From Anisus vortex (taxonomy: Eukaryota; Mollusca; Gastropoda; Planorbidae), in assembly GCA_949126835.1 (NCBI GenBank), contig OX421501.1, forward strand, positions 4,153,499 to 4,217,498: a stretch of 64,000 nucleotides of DNA, written 5' to 3'. The notes under the pieces were generated by a model. The model did not search any database. It was given only the letters and a program-made list of their open reading frames with translations, and had not been told where the DNA came from. Below, piece after piece: positions 24,111 through 36,900 of this stretch (positions within the stretch are counted from its first letter, which is position 1; every line of letters begins with the position of its first letter). Position numbers and translations under genes: made by a program.

Positions 24111-24935
24111 TAAGGTAAGTAAAGTTATCCCATTGGACCAAGTTGATCCAAAGCATAGGTTCTCAACGGGGGCGATATCGCCCCCCAGGGGGCGATGAGA
24201 AGCTTTAGGTGGGCGATAACACTCCCGGGGGCGATGAAGGGCAAGTGGGCGGTACATACCTACCTGCTATAATTTCAACAACTCAGCTATTTGAATCGAT
24301 TAGTTTTTGGATGAAATATGATGTAAAGGCAAGTGCTACTAAATATCTGATATCCCCCAACAGTAGGCATACATATTATTGAACAAATAAGAATCGCAAT
24401 GACTTTTCGATGAAGTGTGGGGGGGGGGGGAGTTAGTACTTGGCAAATATGTTATGCGGCCGTCTCGTCTTATGGTTGATTCACCGGACTGTCGCCTTAA
24501 CATCAGCTAATATTACCGAGATGTCCTTTAATGCGTTGGAATCCTTTGTAAGGAGGTAACCACAATAGCTGAGCGGTATAGATATGTAGTAATCATACAA
24601 ACTGGGTAGTTATTGATATGCTTGAAAATATTCATATAAATTCTTTAGTCATATAATATTTATACAATTTTCAAATAATTTTTACAGTTCTATCATATCA
24701 TTTTAAAGTTATAAATGCAAGCCATTCAGTTTTTTTATAAAAGTTAAACAAATTGAAATATTACCTCAAATGAAAAGGGTTAATCATCTCCCTTTAATTA
24801 ACAAATGTTTCCGCTAAAATTAAGTTGGGGGGCGGTGAGCGGAAACAAAATTTAAAAGGGGGTGGTGAGCCGAAAAAGGTTGAGAACCTATGATCCAAAG
24901 TATCGGCGAAGCATCGTTCACAAGTGCAATGGCAA
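24111..24935 (-). mobile_element. SINE 3' end split by a hAT insertion
   Basis: 24111-24153 ('gtaaagttatcccattggaccaagttgatcc') and 24893-24935 ('tatcggcgaagcatcgttcac') join to give the 3' region of the SINE family, as in 42724-42770. The 739-bp hAT element lies between the two halves. Confidence 0.65.
24154..24892. mobile_element. Non-autonomous hAT element with perfect TSD
   Basis: It starts CATAGGTTCTCAAC and ends GTTGAGAACCTATG, a perfect 14-bp terminal inverted repeat. It is flanked by an exact 8-bp target duplication ATCCAAAG (24146-24153 and 24893-24900), diagnostic of hAT. Subterminal parts are rich in 'gggggcgatg'. No transposase frame was found. A poly-G run lies at 24419-24430. 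The inner 24600-24830 is the reverse of sequence in the 20450 and 11640 hAT fragments. Confidence 0.9.
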
Positions 24936-24973
24936 TGTTAACATTTAAATGATATTGTCATAGTAAAGGAGTA

Positions 24974-27900
24974 CTAGTTGACAGAGACTGATGCTGAGGG
25001 TGGGGCGAAGGCTGCCAGGGCTGTTGTCTGCATCGCTGTCCGAGGTGACGACTTTGACGTCTCTAACGACCAGAGGTGGTCTCTGTAGGCAGGGTTCAGG
25101 AGGTCCGCAGCCTTGACACACTGAGCAAGGGCAAACTCATTTGGCTGAACAGGCTCTGTGAATTTAGTGAGAGGTAATGAGATGTCATTAAGTTCCTGCA
25201 AGCTGAAGCAAAGGGCAGCATTGATTGAATGTAATCCGTTCACGTTTGAACTATTTGACAATATATAGCTCATGCTCATAGTAAGAGTAAAGTATCCTGT
25301 CGGACCAAATAAATCTGTGGCCACGGCATACTAGGTGAGTGTGTGGCCAGCACTAAGCACAGCCGCCTTTACTTTACCCCAACTAAGGTCAGGGTACCCA
25401 TCAGAGCTGGGTAGACTCAGAGACACCCTCTAAACCTGGGAAAAAAAATCCTAGCCCGCACCAGGGTTTGAACCCAGGACCTTCGGTTCGCCAGTCGAAG
25501 GCGGTGCCGCTCTGCTACGTGCTCCATGCTCAGAGTAATTAAACTTTAAGTGTTCGAAATCTACAGAACAAAGAAATTAACTGCAAACAGGTCCAAAAAC
25601 AGTGCACTAATAAAGATTGTAAAAATATGTTTTTTAATACAACAGTGCTTCTCAATGCCTTGGTTCATGGCTTTGTGCTGATCCTCAAACCCTTCAGTCT
25701 CAAAGGGTGTCAAGCTAATCCTAACAATCATATCCATATGATCTATAGAGCCTGTGAAGCCGCACTGCACAAGTTTCTATGGGCAAGGCTTACCAGGAGG
25801 TTGTGTGGCCAGCACAATGCCGGGCCACCTTTACTTTTCCCAAACTTCTATCAGGCGCCAATAACAGCTGGGTAGACTCAGGGACACCCTCTAGACCCCG
25901 GGAATAAATTTTTAGCCTTCACCAGGAATCAAACTCGAAACCTTTGTTAATCTAGCCTAGTGCGCTGTCACTATACCAACATGACCCATCTACCAATTGT
26001 AGAGACATTTACAAAAACAAAAACTGAAGGAATAGCTTTCAATGTAGGCTAACTCATTTAAATTCAGAAACAGAAAATCTGCAAGCTTCTAATGAAATAT
26101 TACTGTCTTCAATCTGTAGCAAAAGCTTGATTTTATAAATTTGTTGTAGCTCACTATATTTACATAAACCGCTTGGCCCTTGAGTCGGCGCACGTCGCTT
26201 CTGATAGACTCTTGCAGACGTCGCAAATCACCGATTTAGTTTTGTTTCGCTTCTGATCCCAATGCAAGTTTTTAAATGCCTATTATAAACTTTTCAAACT
26301 CTGACCTAATAGAGCAATAGTGATGCTATTTTTACACGTTTGTTTGGTATTTTTTGCGCGATCAACTGAATGTTAGTGATTTATTGAAAATAATGTATTT
26401 TTAGTGCTATGTTAATTCTACAAAAATTGATGGCATTTCGGAAATATTTAGAGAAGCATTGGGCTAAGTTGATGAGTGAAAGGCTTTATTATTTTGATAA
26501 TGCCAAGATAATAGAGTTATTTTAAGCGTTGTAAGAGCTGAATAGGCTTTAAAAAGAAGGATTTTTGAGTCCGATACGATGATTTCAAAATACCATGACA
26601 AACTATCCAAATTGATCAATGTAGGCTCAGCGATTTTTCTTTATTACTTTATTTTCATCTCTACTGGTTTGAATTAAACTTTATATTTTAATATTTTTAT
26701 TATGAAGAATTTGATTCAGTTGCTTTGATAGTTTTTTTACAGTAAATTTTTACTCCTTTTCTATTAACTTGTATTTTCTGTCTGTCTGTCTGCTTGCTTG
26801 CTTGATAGCAAAACTTTGCATCAATTTAGAAAAATTTTGGTTTCACGTTAAAAATGCCTGTGCAACTTTTTATAGTTTTTCGGCGCAAAGCTAGAAAAAA
26901 ATAATGATGCGCTGAGATTATTTTTAGAACAATTTATACCGAGTAAGGAGATATTTTTGAGATTTGAGACACAGATATTTTTCTGTACATGTTTCATTTC
27001 CACTAGTCAATCAATTATTTAATTACATGATGGTAAACTTAGTTTGCAAAGAAAGGGAGTATAATAAAAACTTTGTTTTTATGGGTTATTCTTGTTTAGT
27101 AATATTTTTTTTTTTCTGTATTTTTTCAATATGCGACTCAAATCTTGGAGAAGTAAAAATCTGGGGAATGAATAAGGGGTCAATGGGTGAAAACTAATTA
27201 GATCCTGGATGTTTTGCCGGTCCATCACAGTCTGAAGTTTGAGAAGCACTGAAACACAAGACACTGTCGCAGGCAGTTTATGGACTCACCTGCCCAGGTT
27301 GCCTCGTCTCTGGCTATGTATGTACAGGCAGGTACACAGTACTGGGCAACGCCCAGCTCGTCCGGGCTAGAGCAGTTGGACATCCAGACTGGCAGCACAA
27401 TATGCTCACACATCTAAAACCATAACGAATGAAGAGACAATCATTTTGTGATTACATTTTTTATGTACATGTTTGTTTCATATAAAGATTTCTTGATGGA
27501 TCAAATTAAATGGAAATTTGAATTAATTACAGTTATTCCTTCTTTCAGTAAAAATGAACAATATTTTAAACCATATAGAATAACTATTGGTACACAAGGA
27601 CAGGTATATACCTATGATATTAAATAGACATGCATTCACATTATCAAACCATTTTTTTATACAAGAAAATTTATCATTGGTATCATAATAACTATTTTAT
27701 AAATAGTAAATCTAGTTGCAAAAGCTCAGGATCAATTTATTCATTGTCGTTAATCAGTTTAAAGTTGTCAACTTTAAGAAAGGAAATAAATTATGTACAT
27801 TGTAAATAAGACCAAAATAATTTATCCATTATATGGACATTTTTTTTTTTTTAATAAGTTAAGAAAATATCAAATTAACACTAAGATTATTATTTAAATT

Positions 27901-30900
27901 TTATTTTAGATAAATAGTAATATATTGGCATGGCTCAGGTATATTATATCTAGATACACCGGTATATTTCTATAAAAACAGATATTATTCTATATATACA
28001 GATATATATCTATAAACACAGATTTGTTTCTATAAACACAGATACAGTGAACCCTCGCTACTTCATGGTTCAACATTCGCGGATTCAGGACTTCACAAAT
28101 TTTGTATCATTACATTATATGAGAAAATATATTGCTGACTTTCTGGACATTTTGAAAATAGTCGTCGATAGTTGTACAGAACCGTTACAATCTTTCATTT
28201 TTTTAAGTACACCTACTGTTTTATTGCTAAACATTTGTGCCTGTGTACTGTATGTACATACTGTAGATATCTGTACATTACTGTAAAGGGTGGCTAGTTA
28301 ACAGTACGTAAAGGGAGGGTTAAATACTTGTTAAATAAATACTGTAAATATGGTGTCCCTACTTTGCAGATTTTCAGCTATGGAGGCTGGTCTCAGAAAC
28401 TATCTACCACGATAAACAAGGGTTCACTGTATATTTATTTTTATTTATTTCTAGAAAAAAAAACAGATATATTTCTATAAACACATCTTTCTATATCTAT
28501 CTACAAACACAGATATAACTCTACATATCCAGTTATAAATCTACACACCCAGATATAAATCTACATACACAGATATAAATCTACATACACAGATATAAAT
28601 CTACATACACAGATATAAATCTATATTTAGAGATATATTTGTTTGAAACTCACACTGGGATAGCCCATAAACTTGTCCAGACAATTTAACTGTTCAGGGG
28701 TCAGCTGGTACAGGCAGCCTTCCACAGAGAAGTTGGCATTGTAGCTGAGATTGGGGAAACCGCCTACTTCCTTCAGGTCAGAGTTCACATCAGCTGTTTG
28801 ACCAATGTTCAGGAAAACGAGATTTAGAGAGAAAAATGTGCAGTTCTGATATGGTGCAGAAGTTGATTATACCAAAGACTATAATAAGATGGACCGCTTG
28901 CTCTATTTTTAGAGCTTATATGTTCTTTTTCCGTGCGCATCTAATAACGCTGTCTTAAATGACTCTTTTACGCTCCTATGTTTGCCTAAATGTTTCCGCT
29001 GTATACAACTTTCGATTAAAATTTTTCATTGAGAAAATCATGGCGATTAAATAAAACAGAAGTGCACAGTATAAAAGGGAATCGGGAATTCCAAAAAGAA
29101 GTCATTCGAGTCATCAAATAGCAGAAATATTAAAGCAAGCGGCCCATCTTATTATAGTCTTTGATTAAACCAAGCTTGCGTCAGTTAAATAAAGCGGACA
29201 TGTAGAGTTTTGTGTGGAATTATTATGTTGTTGTTGTTAAGGGCTACCACCTTAGATCTCTGAGAGACTTTTGAGCATTGAATAGATTGCATGAGCTGGT
29301 CAGGAATCCTACCCCTCCCCCCAAAAAATAACAAACAACTTTATAGAAAAACACTTATCTTATATATTACAGGCGCTCCTTCTATACAAAATATTACTGT
29401 GTCCTACGCTCATCCGTGGTCTGAGACTAGACTTGCATCTTTATTTAATGTTTTAAATGATGTTAAGTTGCTGGTTTTCCTGGTTCGTTCAGGGCAACCC
29501 ATTCCGTGCCCAAACGCCAGTCGGGAAGAAAGAGTACTCATATGCATTTGTTCTCGCATCAGTTCAGAAAAGAGTAAAATAATGATAAACACCACAGATA
29601 CCAGAAGTGCAAACATTATATTGAACCAACAACAACTGGAAGAAGTAAATAATTTTAAATATCTAGGAGCCATCATATCCGCAGACGGAAGCTGTGAGCC
29701 AGAAATTCGAGCAAGGATTGGGACTGCGATGGCGGCAATGGCTTGTCTGAACAGAATCTGGACCAGTAAAAGCATTGGTCCCCCAACAAAGCTCAGACTT
29801 TACAGAGCCCTTGTCAGAACTATTGTTCTGTATGGATGTGAGACATGGACGCTTCTATCGGCAACTGAAAACAAGTTGCAGGTGTTCAAAAATAAATGCA
29901 TGAGAAAAATACTTCAAATCTCCTATGTTGAGGTAAAAATGTGTCCCATGTTAAATTGAGAGAGTTACCTTTCTTGTTGAAGACCAGCTGAAAACCAAAC
30001 AGTAAGGCCCAGAAGCAGACAGGAGGCTTCTCTACACCAAGGTAGGCAATCATCCTGACAGAATTAAAAGGGAATTAACTTTGTAGATGCACAATTGAAA
30101 TTAAGTAAGCTTTATGAGCTAGGTGCAGGGGAGAGAACTTAACCCTCTACTGCATACTGTAGCCCTCAGGCAACATACTATATAAAGTGTTCTACTACTT
30201 AATTTTATGTTTGTTTCATTAATAGAGTAGTCTCCCCTTACGCAGCAGGGGATTCCCCATAAGTTTGACCTATTTAGCCATTGTTTTCTTCATACATTGT
30301 GTAGCAGAGCCTTTTTTCAATCGATCGATTTTTTTTTCCTGCTTTTTCCTGCTTCAAAAAGTTACCACATTTTATAATTAAAATCAAGATTCATAAAATG
30401 TAAGTACAACATTGCTAAAATCTATATGTATCATAAATAGTTGTTATTATTTAATTATTGTATATAAAAATTTAAAAAAATATTATTTGATGTATTTATG
30501 AAGCGATAAAGCTATGTTGCCTGAGGGCCACACCATGAACATAAGGAAAAAAAAAACATGGATGTCAACAAAGTCTTGTTGTTACAGTTTTACGTTGTAT
30601 GCCTATATTGGATCATTTCCTAACGGTGTAAATGGTTTAAATATTGAAACAATTTGCAATAGGAATAGTTAACATTTTTATTTGTTTTATAATTGTATAA
30701 TAATATTTAATTATTACTTATAAAAAAGTTAATTATTACTATTATTAGTATATAGGCCTATATATATTCTAAAAAAAAAACCAAAATTATGTAATGATAT
30801 AAAAAAATTATTAGTCATTCTATGATTATAGATAATGGTTCTAGCCCAATCATATGGCAATTGCAAAACAGACTGCTCCCGGATGACAGTGAAGACAGTG

Positions 30901-33900
30901 AATTTATCAGATGAAGATGATAGTTATCTTTATAAAGATAAAGTTGCATTCCTGATGGTAATTTCTATAGACATACTCAATAAAATTACATAAAACGTTT
31001 ATTGATCAAGGAGTCCTAATTTTGTTTTTATATATTTATGTATATGTCTAACCTCTCACCAAAAAAGAAATAGAGTATAAAGCATTATACCGGTATTTAT
31101 TTTTTTATACACTTATATTTTCAGAACTGACCGATGATTTGGATTATGATCCCGATGCTGCCAAAACTTCGGCTGCCAAGACAGCAGATTGACAGTGATC
31201 CTCTTATAAAAGCTTTATTTACTGATATAAAGCATCATTTTCTATTTAACTGCCCAATGAGCATTTTCAGACTGTGGAATTGTATGGTGATGTAATTCTA
31301 AGAATACCCTACTACGCTGAAACAATAAACTTCATGTTGACGTTCGTCAGCGAGAAGCAATAACTATATATCATAAATTTATGTGAGGAGTGGACCTAAT
31401 GGATTTAATGTTGGCTCTATATGAATCTCTAAAGCAATCTAAAGAAATGTAATCACAGTAACATTTGCCATATTTTGGACAATAAGGTGGTAAAGAAATT
31501 TTTTTTTATAGAAAAGAAGAAAATTCTTTGAACATTGCTATACAAAAATCATTCTTTTTTTCCTTCAAACAATGCAGTGCAAGTAACTAAGATGGAAAAT
31601 ATATAACAAAGGTACCGGTAACCTTCTTTGATTACAGAAATGTCAATGAAAGCTAAAAAACATGTACTTCCAGACAAGTCTACAAGGATTGACGACTTCG
31701 GACACTGTCGAGAATGTGTGAAGTATAAAAGGGAATGCGTATATATATCAATGTTAGGGCTCACAATGATAAATTGTGAAGGGTAAAATGTTTTATATCC
31801 TTACTGACACCAAACCAAACTCTGTTATACATTATTTCTAGGGATTATTTCCTTTTATGTAACAATAAACATGTACTTCACTCGAGTAATGTATTGTTTT
31901 TATTATAATTTTTTATATTTTTTTACACATATAAGTATTTTTGTTTCCTTTTATTGCTAAAAATAACACTGGGCAATAGAATATTACACTTTGGCATGTT
32001 TTTATCTTACACTTTAGCATGTATTGTTGAAAACAATTTTTTTTTCTAAAGTAATAATTTGACTTCGTATGCATATTGTTGCCTGAGGGCAACGAACCCA
32101 TATAACGGTTATAATTCACAATGTCAAAATTTTTTTTCCAGAAATTGTCTATTGGTGCCCTAAGTCATTATAATAAACCACAGAATACTTTTTTTCTTAC
32201 ATTATTGATGTCTCATGCAGTACAGGGTTAACCTCATATGTTCACCAGAATTTAGAAGTGGATTATGTCCCATGGTTTTAAAGTGCACACAAGATTTATT
32301 GCTACTGTACTTTTATTCACAATATAATTAATTTGAGTAAAACATTAACAAGCAAATGTCCAAGTTACAGGATTGGAAAGTTGCAAATGTTATAATTCTT
32401 CAATCACTCTCATTAAATAGAGGAATTTATCACTATGTGGAAGAACCAACTAGACTCTATTTTATAATTTGATTTTTTAATTTTTCTCTGTAACCAGTTA
32501 ACATGCCCAGAATGACATGTTTAGTCCCAGCTCATCAATACACTTGCAACAAAAGGATTTTAGTTGGCACAGTAGTTGGGCATTAGGTTGTAAAGACAAC
32601 AGCTCATACATAGAGAACTCAGAGACTGTCACTTGAGTGGATTGGCAGGTCTAGAAATAAACTCACATTCCTTGCTTTTAGGAAACAAAAGGGTTTCAAC
32701 TAGATTCGTTAAGTTTTTACAGTTACTGCATCTATAAATATAGTCTTATTTACCTGTCCATGCTCATGTTTTGGTCATAAGCAAAGTAAAACAGATGCCC
32801 ACTTGGAGGCTTGGCGTTGAGTCGGAAACACAACGGAGGGACGCGGCACAAGGTAGACATGTCCTCCTTATGGCGCGGCTTTTTCCTGAAACATGCAGTC
32901 ACATGATAAATACAGAAAAGTTATTCTGTGCTATTTGAACCTTAAACACAGTTCAAATATTTAAAAATCTTCTATGGTAAATAATTCCTAAATCATTTAT
33001 AGGTATGTACACATTTTAATTGTAAGTAAGCTAAATTCATTTTTCTGAAGTGATCCTCTGCATACATTTCCATACAAACAAAAGTTAAAGTATTTCAAAG
33101 ATTACTGTAGCTCTAAGTCTCACCTTGGTTTGGAAAGGTTTTTGGCTTCAGCGACAATTTCTAGGGCACTGTGGACATAAATTTATCATTTAATTAATCC
33201 TTCAACTTTCAATCCATTGCCATGCATACATTGAATAATTATCTTATCTTATATATTACAGATGCTCCTTCTATAAAGAAGATTATCGTGTGGTTCAAGT
33301 CTAGTCTTGCATCTTTATTATTGTTTTAAATGATGTTAGGTTACTGGTTTTCCTGGTCCATGCCCAAATGCCAATCAGGAAGAAAGAGTACTTATATGCA
33401 TTTGTTCTCGCATAAGGGATAAGGAAAGTGCGAACATTAAATTACACAGCAACTCATACACAACTTCTGCAAAAGGAAAATTGTTTTGAAAAAAAAAAAA
33501 AAAATGAAACTGTCAGACTAACATCACAAACAGATCATAGCAAGAGCCAGATTACTTGTGAATAGATACCTCAGATGATCATTGACAATAAGATGGCAGG
33601 AGCTGATGTCATGTGACCGCACGTGGGCTAGATCCAGACAAAGGCTCATGGGAAAGGAGACTGACTGAAGGTGGACAGGGCACGTCCTGATAAGACCAGA
33701 GGATTATGGGGCCAGACTGGCACTAGACTAAGTCCCCCCCCCCCCCCCCAAAGGGAAGAGAAAAGTGGACAAACCAAGACAGACTCAAAGGCGGTCACCT
33801 GCCAGAGACAAAGGCTTTTCGCCCCCCCCCCCCCCCCACAAGGAGCCACCCAAAATCGAGACCACTGGAGATTTTTAATTGCTCCAATGGGAACAGTCAA

Positions 33901-36900
33901 TCAAACATCAAAACTACTGTACAAAGTTCATTTAGTAACAAACTTTCTTGTTAGTTTCACTAGACCAAAGGGCATAAGTAAAAACATAGAGTCATTATAT
34001 AGATTGATTTCCTCTAGAAAACATTTTATTTGATCCAAAAAGCATTCTGAACTTTACCTATTCAAAAAAATTAGTTAGGGCATAAATGCAGTATCAACCA
34101 AACAAGGTAACTAATAGATGTTAAAGCCAGATCACACACAATGGTGGAGGGGTAGGGGGTGCCAGAAGTAAGCATGTTGCTATAATTAGCACTGGAAAGA
34201 ATCTGCTCCAAACTAAAATGTGACAAATGAATGCCAGAATGAATGAAATACACTTAATGAGATAAAAAGATGCAGACAGCCACCCAGATGAGTGATCCTT
34301 GGGTTTTTAAACTCACATCTTTGTTAGTGAATGCAGAAAAACTAACTGGTCTTTTTTCACTATTGAATTATTTTTTTCTTTTAAAAGCTTTTTATAAACC
34401 TGAGAAAAAGCAATAAGGTTAAATTATAGACACAAAAAAGCCACTCAGAAGTTTACCTGATTAATTTAGTTTCTCCTTCACGATAATCAGCCGCTGTCTG
34501 TTGTTTCACGTTTTCATTTGCACTTTTTTTAACTTCGTCTCTTCCCATTTTCGTTGTACTATTAGTTGGCAGATCTAGTTCAGTGCCCGCTTGAGGAAGA
34601 GCCCCATCAGCCATGGCATAGCTTTCATCATCTTCATTAGACTGTGCATCACTTTCTAGACCGCTGTCGTTGGTGGTCCCACTCCAAGGCCTGTTTTTGC
34701 TTGCTGCAGGCGTGGCGGAATGTTGCCGAGAATTTCTTCTGAAACATTTGACACCAGATCTCTCGGCCTTCTGGTGCAGCTGAACTTTCCTGCTCTTTGT
34801 GATTATCCCTTCATCTAAGTCCTCTTCGTCACTGTTGTTTTGACTGGACTCTGTGAAGCGATGCCTGTAGGCCTGCAGTAAGCTTGTGTAGAGATCCCCT
34901 TGATACAGGCTGTCGGCATCAGACGCCCTTCTTCTTCCTTCCCGGCTAGGTTTCACCTCATCTACAGATTCCGCGGGCTGATTAGACGCCAGGTTTTGGT
35001 TCAGTTTCAGCAAATGAGGATAGTCCATCTCCAGCTGCCGTCTCACCTCTAGGATCCGCTCTTCCACAGCGCGGATGTCACCGGTATCCTCTGCGGTCTC
35101 TAGTTTCCCGTTTAACAAGGAAGCTGCGGTTTCACGCAAGTCATCAATGACCTCATCTGTCACATATTCCTCTCCGAGAGTTCTTACATTGTCAGCACTG
35201 CCATCTCCACTTCCCTTAATGCCACAGTCTGCAGTCTCATCTGCTGTAAACTTATTGCCAGTTGCACGGCTGTTGTTGTTGGGATTGCGAGGTTTATTGC
35301 GCCCTCTCATGGAAACTGGAACAAACAAGTTAGTCTTTTTGTACAGCGAGGCACTGACTGTTGTTACATTTTCAAGCTCAATCGAATCTAGGCCTGACAC
35401 CATGGCGTTGGGCTCCAACAAAATGTTGCTCTCTGGAATATCTTCGACATCATCTTCTGCCACGTCACCCTCACAAGGAATTCTTACTGGGCCCTCAGTT
35501 GGCAGTCGGTCATTGATGACGATATCTGTCTCCTCATCACGTCCAGCCACCATGTTGGCCGCTGCCACCTCTGGCAAACTGTACTTGAGCGTCTGTGAGT
35601 TTAGTTCAGCTCTGTTTAATTGGAGCTCTATGTCCAGCTGATCAAACTTGGACAGTAACGGGTCATCAGAGAAAGCATCATCATCATCAGGGAGCTCGTC
35701 CCACATTCTGTCAGCATCGGTGGCGCCGTCGCTGCTCGAAGCCCTTCTGGTGGACTTGCGGAGATCCTTCTTGCGTGGCTTGGATTTCACTGGAGCGACG
35801 TGGACTTTAGATTTGTAAGGTGACCTGGTCTTCGACCTGTTCAGAACAGCAGTGTTTTCAGATTGTCCGGAAGCACAGCCTGGTGCACTGGAAGGCCTCT
35901 TCTTTCCCAACAGCCCATGCCTCCCCAGGATGTTGGTTCTCTCTGCAAAGATCTGGTTGCCTGTTGTTGCCGGTGCAGCCCTGCCTGCGCTGGAAACCCT
36001 TGACTTTCTCTGCACCACCACATCTTTGTTGATGAATGCTGAGGCACTGGCTGGCCTTGCCCTGGAACCAAATGGTTTCTTCAATGCGTTCCTTTGATTC
36101 TGGTGCCCATGTGAATTATCCCCCTTTGGTGGAAGATGTGAAATATTTGAAGGAATGTCTTGTTTTAATTCTGCAGGTTCCTTAAGCTTAACCTTTTGGG
36201 AATCAGTACAGCCTGAGTTCTGAATTTCATCTAAAGACTTTTCACTTTTCCTTCTAGAACTTTGATCTTTGAGCAGCTTGTTCTTCTGCCTGTACTTCAC
36301 AGCTAATTGTTTCTTCATGGCTGCATTGGCACCTTGTTCCTCAACAGAAAAACCAGAGTCTGTATCAAATAGTACAGTGGCTGACTTTGGTCTTGCCAAT
36401 ACAGATTTCTTGTCATCTGAATGTTGCTCGGTAAGTTCCCCAAGTTCCTCTTTAGCCTCTGCCCCAGAAGCAGACTCTGACTTACCATCAGAATAAATTT
36501 TCCCAGAATCTGAGGCTCGGTGGCTACCAACGGCCGCGGCATGTGACCTCAACATTTGTGGATGTTTGCTATCGTCCCTAGGACCTGAATGATCTTCATC
36601 ATCATGGTCGTCAAACCTGAAGCCGCCCTCCGAGGCTGGCCGGCAAGATGCTTTGCCCTTATTCACCCTACTTTTGTCTTTTCCCCCTTCACCAGTGGAG
36701 TCTGCAGGCAGTTTCTTGTTTTCATCTGCGAATCTGACAGATTTCGGCCTGATATTTTCTCCAGCAGTTTTCGGTCTCGTGCTGACCAATTCCCCGGGGT
36801 CCTGGGGTGAGGAAGCGCTAAACGGTCTTTTGCTTCCAGCGCTTTTCACTGTCATTGCTGCTTGGTCAGATCTGCTACCTCTAATCTCTGGTTTCAAATC

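Noticed and set aside
33671..34033. 120-codon plus-strand open frame
   Set aside because: Contains two poly-C runs encoding Pro tracts, overlaps an equally long antisense frame, and lies in an intron of the GGCT-like gene.
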